64,000 nt of DNA from Eggerthellaceae bacterium (GTDB taxonomy: Bacteria; Actinomycetota; Coriobacteriia; Coriobacteriales; Eggerthellaceae). A model generated the notes under the pieces. It made no database searches. It saw nothing but the letters and a program-made list of their open reading frames with translations, and was not told where the DNA came from. The translations under genes were made by a program, and so were the position numbers. The stretch is taken from the NCBI GenBank assembly GCA_022791455.1, contig JAAVZC010000003.1:62001-126000 (forward strand), written 5' to 3'. Numbering within the stretch: position 1 is the stretch's first letter; every line of letters begins with the position of its first letter. This document shows, in pieces, positions 35,015-46,626 of the stretch.

Positions 35015-35110
35015 TCAGCATGGCGAAGTAACTATGCATAAAACCCATCAGCTGCCCGAAAGCGCCGAAACAGGTGGAGGCACATGCCTCACTTGAATAA
35101 CAGCCTTTGC

Positions 35111-35139
35111 ATAATACGCCAATCGCGAAGGCAATGCAA
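35111..35139 (-). promoter_or_regulatory. Promoter of infC-rpmI-rplT
   Basis: -35 TTGCAT (35134-35139) and -10 TATTAT (35111-35116) with exactly 17 bp between. It would yield a leader of about 155-160 nt before the infC ATA codon. Confidence 0.78.
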
Positions 35140-35194
35140 GAAAAACTTTCAAGCCAATTTACCGCAGCAAGTGCGACGGACGCTGACCAACCCT

Positions 35195-35291
35195 TGTCAT
35201 CCTGAGCGGAGGCCGAAGGCCGTAGTCGAAGGATCTCACCCGGCTGCAGAGATCCTTCGACTCCGCGCTTCGCGCTCCGCTCAGGATGACA
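35195..35291. repeat. REP-like palindrome, family A, full copy
   Basis: A 97-bp palindromic element from TGTCATCCTGAGCGGAGGCC to CCGCTCAGGATGACA, with the internal arms GTCGAAGGATCT and AGATCCTTCGAC. A second full copy lies at 39193-39290. It sits between the infC promoter and the PASTA-like gene. Confidence 0.88.
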
Positions 35292-35306
35292 ACGGCGGAT
35301 GAAGTG

Positions 35307-36644
35307 CTACTCCGCTTCCGCTTCGGCTTCTTCTGCTTCTGGTTCCGGTTCGGGGGCGATGGCGTCCGGGGAGTCGATGTAAACGTAAACCGTGCGCACG
35401 GTGTCGGCCAAGTTGCCGGTGGCGTTGGCGGTGTTGTAGTCGTAGGAGAGAATGGCCGACCACACGCAATCGAGCCCGTCGATGTCCACCGAACCGCCGA
35501 AGGAGCAGTACTCGCGCGTACGGGTGACGCCGTCGGGGCCGTAGGAGGTGTAGGCAGACTCGTCTTCCGGAAGCACGGCCGCGCCGTCCTCCACCGGGGC
35601 ACCGGCCTCTTGCAGCGTACGCTCCACCACGTGCTGGCCGGTCACAGCGTCGGCGAAGCTGAGGGCGCCGTAGCCCAGCGAGGAGGTGGAAACCGAGTAG
35701 CCCGCTTGCACGATGGTGCCGGAAGCGTTAAGCCCCAAGTACACCGTGGGCACGCCGATGCGGGCATCGGCCGGCTCGTCGTTGAGGGACAGGCGCACTT
35801 CGCGCACGATGGCGCTGCCCGTCTCGCTCACCTCGCGGTCCATCGACACCGCGGCACCACGGCCCACCTGGGCAATTGCCTCTTCTTGGGTCTTGCCCAA
35901 AAGCCCGGTGAGGTTGGGAACGGTGGTGGTCTTCTCCGAGGAGGAGACGTCGGTGGTGTTGGTGCTGTCGATGGCGTTCACATCCACGGAATCCTGGGTG
36001 GTCTGGGCCTGCTGGGCGGCATTGTCGCCCACGGTGGAGACCAGCTGGGAAACCAGGTAGACGCCGGCAGCTGCCAGCACAATCAGCAGCACCAGGGCCA
36101 CGGTGAGAATGCGGCGGGTGCGGCGGGACTTCTTCATGTAGGCGGGCATGGCCTCGCGCGCCTGGCGCTTCGCGGCCTTCTTCTGGGCCCGGGTCATCTT
36201 CTCCGGGTCCGCCGGCAGCTCCGTCACCTCCGTGGCCGACAGGGTGCCAAGGGTGACCGCGGGGAAATCGCCGGTGTCCTCCCAGTCGTCGTCTTCGTCC
36301 TCGTCGTCGAAGTCCACCGGTGTGGCGGCATGGCGGGCACGACGTCCACGGGGGCGCTCCGGCTCAACGGCAACATGACCGAAGGGATCCGCAGCAGAAT
36401 CGTCCGCTTCCGATGCCTCGGCAGCTTCCGGCTCTTCCCCGTCGTCGCCCGAAGGCTGGTAGCGCACGCCCACCGGAGCGAACGCCTCGGTGAGCCCAAT
36501 GGGGCTGTCGCCCTCCTCGGCGCGGCCGCCACGAACCGGCTGCCCTTCCCCACCGTCTACCGGCATGAATGCCTCGGTGAGGCCCATAGATGCGTCGTCA
36601 TCGCGGCGCGAAGCCCTGTTGTCACGAGGGTTATTGGAAACCAT
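35307..36644 (-). CDS. Membrane protein with PASTA-like extracytoplasmic region
   Basis: Protein of 445 residues, single-pass. The cytoplasmic part (1-180) is disordered and acidic and contains two near-identical motifs, MGLTEAFMPV and IGLTEAFAPV, about 28 residues apart. A Lys/Arg-rich stretch (MTRAQKKAAKRQAREAMP) precedes the membrane helix near 180-202 (ILTVALVLLIVLAAAGVYLVSQL). Outside, TTTVPNLTGLLGKTQEEAIAQVG is PASTA-like and is followed by further repeats. The C-terminus is a Glu/Ala/Pro tail. PASTA domains bind muropeptides or beta-lactams, so a cell-wall sensing role is plausible. The start has AAAGGGAG upstream. Confidence 0.8.
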   Translation of the reverse strand: MVSNNPRDNRASRRDDDASMGLTEAFMPVDGGEGQPVRGGRAEEGDSPIGLTEAFAPVGVRYQPSGDDGEEPEAAEASEADDSAADPFGHVAVEPERPRGRRARHAATPVDFDDEDEDDDWEDTGDFPAVTLGTLSATEVTELPADPEKMTRAQKKAAKRQAREAMPAYMKKSRRTRRILTVALVLLIVLAAAGVYLVSQLVSTVGDNAAQQAQTTQDSVDVNAIDSTNTTDVSSSEKTTTVPNLTGLLGKTQEEAIAQVGRGAAVSMDREVSETGSAIVREVRLSLNDEPADARIGVPTVYLGLNASGTIVQAGYSVSTSSLGYGALSFADAVTGQHVVERTLQEAGAPVEDGAAVLPEDESAYTSYGPDGVTRTREYCSFGGSVDIDGLDCVWSAILSYDYNTANATGNLADTVRTVYVYIDSPDAIAPEPEPEAEEAEAEAE

Positions 36645-36691
36645 TGTTCTCCCTTTTCCCAGTTAAACAGCCTTGTTTGGCCAAGCAATCA

Positions 36692-36997
36692 CTACGAGTT
36701 GAAGAAGATCATCCACACCGCGATGGCGATGACCGCCAGAATCGCAAGGACAACAACCACCCTCTGCGTGGTGCTCATCTTCGATCCCTCGATGTCGGCG
36801 AGGGTGGTCTCGTGGTAGGCGTCCTTCGCCTTGGGCGCCGTCACGGGCACCGGTTCGGGCTCCGCTTCCACCACTTCTTCCTGCTCCTCTTCGAAAACCT
36901 CAGGTTCCTCGGGAAGCTCGGTCGCGCCTGCGTGAATGACAACGTCGTCGTCGCCGGAGTTGACCGCAATATGGGAGAAGCTGTTCTCTGAAGCCAT
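36692..36997 (-). CDS. Small tail-anchored acidic protein
   Basis: Protein of 101 residues with a Glu-rich middle (EEPEVFEEEQEEVVEAEPEP), a conserved-looking block KDAYHETTLADIEGSKMS, and a C-terminal membrane helix (VVVVLAILAVIAIAVWMIFF) ending in NS. The topology is that of a tail-anchored protein with a cytoplasmic acidic domain. It precedes the PASTA-like gene by 47 bp on the same strand, so they may be cotranscribed. Function unknown. Confidence 0.72.
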   Translation of the reverse strand: MASENSFSHIAVNSGDDDVVIHAGATELPEEPEVFEEEQEEVVEAEPEPVPVTAPKAKDAYHETTLADIEGSKMSTTQRVVVVLAILAVIAIAVWMIFFNS

Positions 36998-37075
36998 GGG
37001 CCCGCCTTTCTACAAAACAGGCAAATTATACGGGAATCCGCCCCCGGCTCCAACGACTTCGGGAAAAACCCACGC

Positions 37076-38527
<1,452 letters not shown>

Positions 38528-38585
38528 GATCCGCTCCTTCTCCGTTTTGGACGCTCATGCGCGTAAAAGAGTTGAGAACAATATA

Positions 38586-38606
38586 AGGCCCGATAAAGGC
38601 CGGGCC
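38586..38606 (-). terminator. Terminator of moaC
   Basis: AGGCCCG and CGGGCCT form a stem around a 7-nt loop, followed on the minus strand by TATATTGTT. It lies between moaC (38657) and pyk (38527). Confidence 0.7.
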
Positions 38607-38656
38607 TCAACACAGCGCTGCAACGCATCAGTTTTGTAAACAGAGAGAAAGAAACC

Positions 38657-39148
38657 TTACCGTTCCCAGAGGCCGGTTTTGCCACCGTCTTTCTTCAGCA
38701 GGCGCACGTCGGTGATCTCCATGCCGCGGTCGACCGCCTTGCACATGTCGTACACGGTGAGGCAGGCGACCGATGCCGCGGTGAGCGCCTCCATTTCGAT
38801 ACCGGTCTTGCCGGTAACGCCGCAGGTGGTGGTCACGTGAATGCCCACGCGGCCGTCTTCGCGCTCGCCGGCGAACACAGGGATGCACTCCACTTTCGCC
38901 TTGGTGATATTCAGCGGATGGCACATGGGAATGAGGTCGCTCGTGCGCTTGGCGGCCATCACTCCGGCCACGCGCGCGCAGGCCAGCACGTCGCCCTTCT
39001 TGGCCGTGCCGCTGGCGATAAGCTCCAGCGTCTCCGGCTTCATGGAGATGAAGCCCTCCGCCACCGCGACGCGCTCGGTGTCCGGCTTGGCGGAAACATC
39101 CACCATCCGCACATCGCCCTTCTCATCAATATGAGTCAACTCAGCCAT
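38657..39148 (-). CDS. moaC: Cyclic pyranopterin monophosphate synthase MoaC
   Basis: Protein of 163 residues acting with MoaA in the first step of molybdenum cofactor synthesis. Conserved blocks: [68 protein letters not shown]. It lies 155 bp behind moaA with a REP-like palindrome in between. Confidence 0.98.
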   Translation of the reverse strand: MAELTHIDEKGDVRMVDVSAKPDTERVAVAEGFISMKPETLELIASGTAKKGDVLACARVAGVMAAKRTSDLIPMCHPLNITKAKVECIPVFAGEREDGRVGIHVTTTCGVTGKTGIEMEALTAASVACLTVYDMCKAVDRGMEITDVRLLKKDGGKTGLWER

Positions 39149-39192
39149 TGCATTCCTTTCTCAAACCTATGCCTTTTGCAGGCTCAACACCG

Positions 39193-39290
39193 TTGTCATC
39201 CTGAGCGTAGGCCGAAGGCCGAAGTCGAAGGATCTCCTCAGCTGGAGAGATCCTTCGACTGCGCGCTGCGCGCTTCGCTCAGGATGACAA
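39193..39290. repeat. REP-like palindrome, family A, full copy between moaA and moaC
   Basis: A 98-bp palindrome from TTGTCATCCTGAGCGTAGGC to CGCTCAGGATGACAA, closely similar to 35195-35291. It occupies most of the moaA-moaC gap and should fold into a long hairpin in a shared transcript. Confidence 0.88.
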
Positions 39291-39303
39291 GGGACGCTGT
39301 TCG

Positions 39304-40305
39304 TTACCCGCCGATTTGGGACATGCGGCGCTCGGTGCCTACTTTGTTGTGGTGCTCGTCGGGCTTGGCTCCCAGCGCTTCCAGCAGCACGGCGCGCACC
39401 TCTTCGTCGGTGCCGCTGCGCAGCGCTTCCCGCACGTCGTACTCCTCGTCCGAGAACAGGCAGGGGCGAATCTTGCCCTCCGCCGTCAAGCGCAGGCGGT
39501 TGCACTCGCCGCAGAAATGGCGCGACAGCGGCGAGATGAACCCCACGGTGCCCTTCGCGCCGGGGAACTGGAAGTAGCGCGCCGGGCCCCAGCCCTCGGG
39601 GCGCTGGTTGCCGGCGGGCACCAGCTCCGGCAGCCCTTCGGCCAGCGCCCGTTCGTTGATGATCTGCAGCAGCTCCTCGCTGGGAATGACGTCCTTCTTT
39701 CCCCAGCCGGTGCCGTCGGTGCCCGCGGACTTCCCCACCGGCATGTACTCGATGAACCGCACATGGAGCGGCTGATCGATGGTCATCTTCGCGAACCCCA
39801 GGAAATCCTGGTTCAGGCTCTTCACCGCCACGCAGTTGATCTTCACCGGGTCGAGCCCCGCCTCAAGCGCCGCCTCGATGCCGGCCATGGTGGTCTCCAG
39901 GCGGCCGCAACGGGTGACCATCTTGAACTGCTCCTCGTCCAGCGTGTCCAGCGAGATGTTCACGCGGGAAAGCCCGGCCGCCTTCAAGTCGTTCACCATG
40001 GCGGGCAAAAGCACGCCGTTGGTGGTGATGGAAACGTTGTCGATGCCTTCGGTGGCGCTGATCTTCTCGACCAGATCCACTACCCCCTTGCGCACGAGCG
40101 GCTCGCCGCCGGTGAGGCGGATCTTGCGCACGCCCAATTGGGCGGCCACGGCCACCAGCCGTTCGATCTCCTCCATACGCAAAATGTCGTTATGGTCCAA
40201 TTGGCTGATGCCCTCGTCGGGCATGCAGTAGATGCAGCGGAAATTGCAGCGATCGGTCAGCGATATGCGCAAATAGTCGATCGTCCTGCCGTGAGCGTCC
40301 TTCAC
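39304..40305 (-). CDS. moaA: GTP 3',8-cyclase MoaA
   Basis: Radical SAM enzyme of 333 residues converting GTP to 3',8-cyclo-GTP for molybdopterin. The radical SAM motif is RCNFRCIYCMP; the C-terminal cluster cysteines lie in FCGECNRLRLTAEGKIRPCLF. Other blocks are GEPLVRKGVVDLV and SITTNGVLLP. The usual C-terminal double glycine of MoaA is present (the chain ends IGG). The GTG start has GGGGAGGGG upstream. Confidence 0.97.
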   Translation of the reverse strand: MKDAHGRTIDYLRISLTDRCNFRCIYCMPDEGISQLDHNDILRMEEIERLVAVAAQLGVRKIRLTGGEPLVRKGVVDLVEKISATEGIDNVSITTNGVLLPAMVNDLKAAGLSRVNISLDTLDEEQFKMVTRCGRLETTMAGIEAALEAGLDPVKINCVAVKSLNQDFLGFAKMTIDQPLHVRFIEYMPVGKSAGTDGTGWGKKDVIPSEELLQIINERALAEGLPELVPAGNQRPEGWGPARYFQFPGAKGTVGFISPLSRHFCGECNRLRLTAEGKIRPCLFSDEEYDVREALRSGTDEEVRAVLLEALGAKPDEHHNKVGTERRMSQIGG

Positions 40306-40334
40306 CGGTCCCCTCCCCTAGAATGTTTCCGCTT

Positions 40335-40340
40335 ATTATA
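40335..40340 (-). promoter_or_regulatory. -10 element of moaA
   Basis: TATAAT on the minus strand, 29 nt upstream of the moaA GTG. The -35 position has no good match. Confidence 0.55.
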
Positions 40341-40402
40341 GCCAAAGCAGGCTAATAAGGAAGCGCGGGGCCGCGTTCCACAAGATTTACCGCGAAAAGC
40401 AG

Positions 40403-40525
40403 CCGACGCCGTGGCCGAGGGTGGAGCGAGGTTAAGCCAAAGGAGGACTGAGATCCGCTTCGCCAAAGGCGAAGTTAGCTCAGGCCGACGACGCGTCGAG
40501 CGTAATCCCTCGGGCGCGGCGGCGG
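40403..40525. repeat. Long inverted-repeat element 3' of modC
   Basis: Arms of 19 nt (40403-40421 and 40507-40525; both carry CCGAGGG or its complement) pair at 16 positions and enclose an 85-nt region with a perfect internal hairpin CTTCGCC-AAA-GGCGAAG (40458-40474). It lies in the gene-free gap between moaA (40305) and modC (40534), just 3' of modC, and may process or terminate the mod transcript. Confidence 0.55.
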
Positions 40526-40533
40526 ACAGGCGG

Positions 40534-41634
40534 CTACCTGCTCACCAGGAACAAACGGTCGGCGGGAATCTGCACCCAGAGCGACTGGCCCCGTTGCGGC
40601 AGGCTATCCGGCAGCTCGCCCACGTTCTTCGGCACCCGCCAGAACACGTGGCTATGCAAAAACTCCATCTCGCTGCCGGGCGAATAGCCCTCGTCCCGGC
40701 CGACGAAGCCCAGCAGGCACATGCGCTCGAAACGCGCGTCGCTCGTGCGATCCACCCGCATGAGGAAGCAGTTCTCCTCCCCTTCCGCACCTTGGCGCAG
40801 GTACTGGGCGCGCACCCCCAGGTACTTCACGTCGTCCGGCACCGGCTGCGCGCAACGAAGCCGCACGCCCCAGCGGGGCAGAAGCACCTCGCGTTCGCCC
40901 GCCTTCACCGCCGGCGTCACGTTCTTGCAACCGGAAAGCTTCAGCGCCGCCTCCGATTGCGGGCTGTTCACCAGTCCGTCGCCGTCGTCGATTTCCAGAA
41001 TGCGGCCGCCTTCCACCACGGCGATGCGGTCGCAGAAGCGCAGCGCCTCGTCGATGTCGTGGCTCACGTAGAGAATGGTGCCCTCGTAGGCCTCGAACAG
41101 GCTGTTGAGGTTCTGCTCCAGCACGCCCTTCAAGTGGGAGTCCAGCGCGCTGAAGGGCTCGTCCAGCATGAGGATGCCCGGCCGCGCCGCCAGCATGCGC
41201 GCAAGCGCCACTCGCTGCTGCTGGCCGCCGGAGAGCTGCGCCGGGTAGCGCCCCTCCATGCCGTCCAGGCCGAAGCGGTGCAGCTCGGCGCCGATGATGG
41301 CGCGGCGCTCGGCAACCGGCACTTCTTTGCCGATTCCCGCCGCCACGTTCTGCTCCACCGTCAGGTTCGGGAACAGCATGTAGTTCTGGAATAGGAGGGC
41401 GGTCTTGCGCTGCTGGGGGGTGAGGTTGATCTTCTGCTCGGAATCGAAGAACACCTTCCCGTTCACCACGATGCGCCCCTCGTCCGGCTTCTCGATGCCG
41501 GCGATGCAGCGCAAGGTGAGGCTCTTGCCGCAACCGGAAGCGCCCAGAAATCCCAGCGTCTCATCTTGCGCCGAGAAGGCCACGTCCAGCGTGAATGCCC
41601 CGAAGCTCTTGCGAATATCCACTTCCAGGCTCAT
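40534..41634 (-). CDS. modC: Molybdate ABC transporter ATPase ModC
   Basis: Protein of 366 residues. Walker A GASGCGKSLTL, Q-loop LFQNYMLFP, signature LSGGQQQRVALARML, Walker B GILMLDEPFSALD and the H-loop histidine in YVSHDIDEAL are intact. The C-terminal region corresponds to a TOBE-type regulatory domain. It energises molybdate import with ModB. Its ATG overlaps the modB stop by 4 bases (ATGA). Confidence 0.95.
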   Translation of the reverse strand: MSLEVDIRKSFGAFTLDVAFSAQDETLGFLGASGCGKSLTLRCIAGIEKPDEGRIVVNGKVFFDSEQKINLTPQQRKTALLFQNYMLFPNLTVEQNVAAGIGKEVPVAERRAIIGAELHRFGLDGMEGRYPAQLSGGQQQRVALARMLAARPGILMLDEPFSALDSHLKGVLEQNLNSLFEAYEGTILYVSHDIDEALRFCDRIAVVEGGRILEIDDGDGLVNSPQSEAALKLSGCKNVTPAVKAGEREVLLPRWGVRLRCAQPVPDDVKYLGVRAQYLRQGAEGEENCFLMRVDRTSDARFERMCLLGFVGRDEGYSPGSEMEFLHSHVFWRVPKNVGELPDSLPQRGQSLWVQIPADRLFLVSR

Positions 41635-43172
41635 CGCGCGCCCCCTTCCAAAATGCCATCCACCGCAAACGCCTCGTCCAGCAGCGGCTCATCCGCCGCC
41701 TTCCCCGACGATCCGCCGCCGGCCCGCTGCCCGCTGGAGGGGCCGGACTTGCCGCCGCGTTTCCCGGTGGCGGCGCGTCCCCGTTTCATGGTCTCCTTGC
41801 GGCGGTACTTGGTGGTGTGGCGGCTCCAAATGTTGATGAACAGGATGACCAGGAAGCTGAACACGATGAGCACGATGGTCCAGAACCACGTGGCCGCCTG
41901 GTTGCCGTTCATCCATTCGAAGTAGATGGCGATAGGGATGGTGCGGGTGGAGCCCAGCTGATTGCCCGCCAGAAACAGGGTGCAGCCGAACTCGCCGAGC
42001 GCGCGGGCAAACGCGAGCACCGTGCCCGAGGCAATGGACGACCAGGCCAGCGGCAGCATCAGCTTCACGAAGATGCGGCCGTTGGACCAGCCCAAAGTGC
42101 GAGCGGCGTCCAGCATGTTAGGGTCGAGCGCCTCGAAAGCGCCGCGGGCGCTGCGGTACATGAGCGGGAAGGCCACCACCACTGCGGCAATGACCGTGGC
42201 CTGCCAGCTGAACGCCAGCGGGAAGCCGATGTCTATGAAGAACCGGCCGAAAGCGGTGTTGCGCCCCAAAAGCATGAGCAGCAAGAAGCCGCACACCGTG
42301 GGCGGCAGCACCATAGGGATGGTGAAGATGGTGTCGAAGATGTCCTGGGCCCGCTTATTCACCCGCAGCATGAAATAGGCGGCGGCCAGTCCCAAGAAGA
42401 ACACGAGCACGATGGCGGTGCCGCAGGTGCGCAGCGTCACCCACAGCGGCGAGTAGTCCAGCTCGGCAAGGAAGGTGGCCAGCTGTTCCAGCGGCGTGCC
42501 CTTCCCCACCACCACGGCGTCTTCCGCAGGCACCAGGCGGCAGGTGTCCATGGCGCCGGGGGCGATGGTCTGCTTGGCGTCCGACCCGTCGGCGGCGGCC
42601 ACGGCGGTGTAGAAGCGACCGGGCTTGAGCTCCTGGGCGAACGAGAACACGGCGTCGCCGGCGGTAAACTCCTGATCAGAGGTGAAGTACCAGGTCTCCT
42701 GCGTGGCAAGCGACGCGGCCCCCTTCGAGAGTCCCTTGTCAAGCGGCCCCAGGAACGCCTTAAGCTGATCCTGCAGCGCCTCGTCGGCCAAGTCCATCCC
42801 GAACTGGTCCACGTAGCTTTGGGGAACGTACACCACCGCGCACTCCGGCGTGTTGACCGCCGTCAGCAGCTCCCCATCGTCCATCGAGTAGGTGTAGCCG
42901 TAATAGGTGCCGTCGATCTCGCGGTTCGATCCGGTCTGGGCGCGGTAGAACCCTTCCACGGCGAAATCGCAGCCCTCGAGCCGCGCCGCGTCGCCGTCGG
43001 CGGAGATCTCAACCCCTTCTGCCTCGTCGGCGAAGGCCGCCTGGGGCGCTATTGCCCCCAGGCCCGCGAGCCCCAGCGCGAGCGCCGCCAACAGCAAGGC
43101 CAAGGCCCGGGCAAACCCCGACGCCGTCCTTTCAGCCCACGGTTCCTTCATCGTTCGATGATTCCTGTTCAC
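41631..43172 (-). CDS. modB: Molybdate ABC permease ModB with large N-terminal extracytoplasmic domain
   Basis: Protein of 513 residues, about twice the usual ModB length (about 225-270). It has a signal-like N-terminus (ARALALLLAALALGLAGLGAIA...AFADE), then about 200 extracytoplasmic residues (FAVEGFYRAQTGSNREIDGTY ... LKPGRFYTAVAAADGSDAK), then a canonical permease with VLPPTVCGFLLLMLLG and the EAA-loop AARTLGWSNGRIFVKLMLPLAW. A basic Gly/Ser-rich C-terminal tail of about 60 residues follows. The domain may be a lid or accessory molybdate-binding unit, by inference. The start is a GTG with AAGGGGA upstream, or the ATG seven codons later. Confidence 0.9.
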   Translation of the reverse strand: MNRNHRTMKEPWAERTASGFARALALLLAALALGLAGLGAIAPQAAFADEAEGVEISADGDAARLEGCDFAVEGFYRAQTGSNREIDGTYYGYTYSMDDGELLTAVNTPECAVVYVPQSYVDQFGMDLADEALQDQLKAFLGPLDKGLSKGAASLATQETWYFTSDQEFTAGDAVFSFAQELKPGRFYTAVAAADGSDAKQTIAPGAMDTCRLVPAEDAVVVGKGTPLEQLATFLAELDYSPLWVTLRTCGTAIVLVFFLGLAAAYFMLRVNKRAQDIFDTIFTIPMVLPPTVCGFLLLMLLGRNTAFGRFFIDIGFPLAFSWQATVIAAVVVAFPLMYRSARGAFEALDPNMLDAARTLGWSNGRIFVKLMLPLAWSSIASGTVLAFARALGEFGCTLFLAGNQLGSTRTIPIAIYFEWMNGNQAATWFWTIVLIVFSFLVILFINIWSRHTTKYRRKETMKRGRAATGKRGGKSGPSSGQRAGGGSSGKAADEPLLDEAFAVDGILEGGAR

Positions 43173-43186
43173 TACATCCCCTTACG

Positions 43187-43220
43187 AAAAAAGGGCCGCG
43201 TCATCGAGATGGCGCGGCCC
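43187..43220 (-). terminator. Intrinsic terminator between modA and modB
   Basis: GGGCCGCG and CGCGGCCC form an 8-bp stem followed by TTTTTT on the minus strand, ending 14 nt before the modB start. It should lower modBC expression relative to modA. Confidence 0.85.
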
Positions 43221-43271
43221 TGCTGCTCGTCTTAACCGGACGTCAGAAAGACATCCAAGGTTCTCATGCGA

Positions 43272-44195
43272 TTAGGCAGCGATGTCGAAGCCCCACTCCT
43301 GCCAAATCTTAGCGCAATCTTCGTCGGTCATGCACCACTCCAGGAAGTCAGCGGCAGCCTGAGCGTTCTCGCTGTTGGCGGTCACAGCGCCGGGGTACAC
43401 GATGGCCTTGTGAGTGTCGTCGGGGACGATGGAGCAAATCTCCACGCCGCCCATGCGGTACACGTCGGAGGTGTACACCATGGCAATGTCCACGTCGCCG
43501 GTCTCGGCGTACTTGCACACGTCGCCCACCTTGGCGCCGAAGGTGATCTTCGGCAGCAGGGTCTCGGACCAGGTGCCGCCCTTGCCGGTGGCATCCTTGC
43601 CGGTGGCGCCGTCGGGCTCGGTGTAAGCACCCACGGTGGACAGGGACTGAGCGGCGTAGTTGCCGGCGGGCACGTTCTCATCGCCCACGGACAGGGTGTA
43701 GTTGCCGGCGGCAATCTGCTCCAGGGTGATGTCCTGGCCGGCCAACGGGCCGCCCTGCTTGGTCACGATGACCAGCTGATTGGTGAACATGGTCTGGCGA
43801 GTGGCGGCGTCAACGTAGCCTTCTTCCTCGGCGGTGTCCATGGTGCCCTTGGAGGCGGTGATCAGGATGTCGGCGTACTGACCGGCACCCAGCATCTCGT
43901 TCAGCGTGCCGGAGGCCTCATACTGGGTGTCAGCAAAGGTAACGTTGGGATGCTGCTTGGTGTAAAGGGCCTGGGCATCGGCCATGGCCTTGGTGAGCGA
44001 GTTGGCCGCGAAAATCTGCAGCTCGACCGCCTCTGCCGGCTCGGAAGCGTTCTGGTCATTCGAGCTGGGCTGCTCGGTGCTGGTGCCCTGGTTGGCATCC
44101 TTGTTAGCGTCGTCCTGGGCGCAACCGGCCAGGCCCACCGTGGCGCACAGCGCCAGCGCACACAAAGCCGAAAGGGCCGCTTTAGTCTTCTTCAT
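43272..44195 (-). CDS. modA: Molybdate-binding lipoprotein ModA
   Basis: Protein of 307 residues. A lipoprotein signal peptide ends at the lipobox GLAGC (cysteine 25), followed by a flexible Asn/Ser/Glu-rich linker. The binding domain shows LQIFAANSLTKAMADAQALY, ADILITASKGTMDTA, NQLVIVT and VDIAMVYTSDVYRM. It captures molybdate (or tungstate) for ModBC. The start has GTTTAGGGG upstream, and a promoter is visible at 44260-44287. Confidence 0.95.
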   Translation of the reverse strand: MKKTKAALSALCALALCATVGLAGCAQDDANKDANQGTSTEQPSSNDQNASEPAEAVELQIFAANSLTKAMADAQALYTKQHPNVTFADTQYEASGTLNEMLGAGQYADILITASKGTMDTAEEEGYVDAATRQTMFTNQLVIVTKQGGPLAGQDITLEQIAAGNYTLSVGDENVPAGNYAAQSLSTVGAYTEPDGATGKDATGKGGTWSETLLPKITFGAKVGDVCKYAETGDVDIAMVYTSDVYRMGGVEICSIVPDDTHKAIVYPGAVTANSENAQAAADFLEWCMTDEDCAKIWQEWGFDIAA

Positions 44196-44259
44196 CCCCT
44201 AAACCTTTCTCCTTTTTGACAGTTCGATTTATCCTCATGCGGACATAATCATGGAGCAA

Positions 44260-44287
44260 ATCATATCCCCGATATATTCTTTGTCAA
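44260..44287 (-). promoter_or_regulatory. Promoter of modA
   Basis: -35 TTGACA (44282-44287) and -10 TATGAT (44260-44265) separated by 16 bp on the minus strand, 65 nt before modA. No classical ModE palindrome was recognised. Confidence 0.7.
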
Positions 44288-44394
44288 GTATGATTTCGGC
44301 TTGAGGATAGCTCTGGACGCAACAACGCACCGACATCGCAGCGCACCGCTTGGACAGATCGATCCATCCAAGCGCCCAGCCACCAAACGCTTCC

Positions 44395-46590
<2,196 letters not shown>

Positions 46591-46626
46591 TTATACCGTT
46601 GCCGTGCGCCGCGAAGGGCGAAGCGT

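Noticed and set aside
40306-40402. Moco riboswitch upstream of moaA
   Set aside because: Only about 60 nt separate the apparent promoter -10 and the start region, too short, and no Moco-motif helices were recognised.
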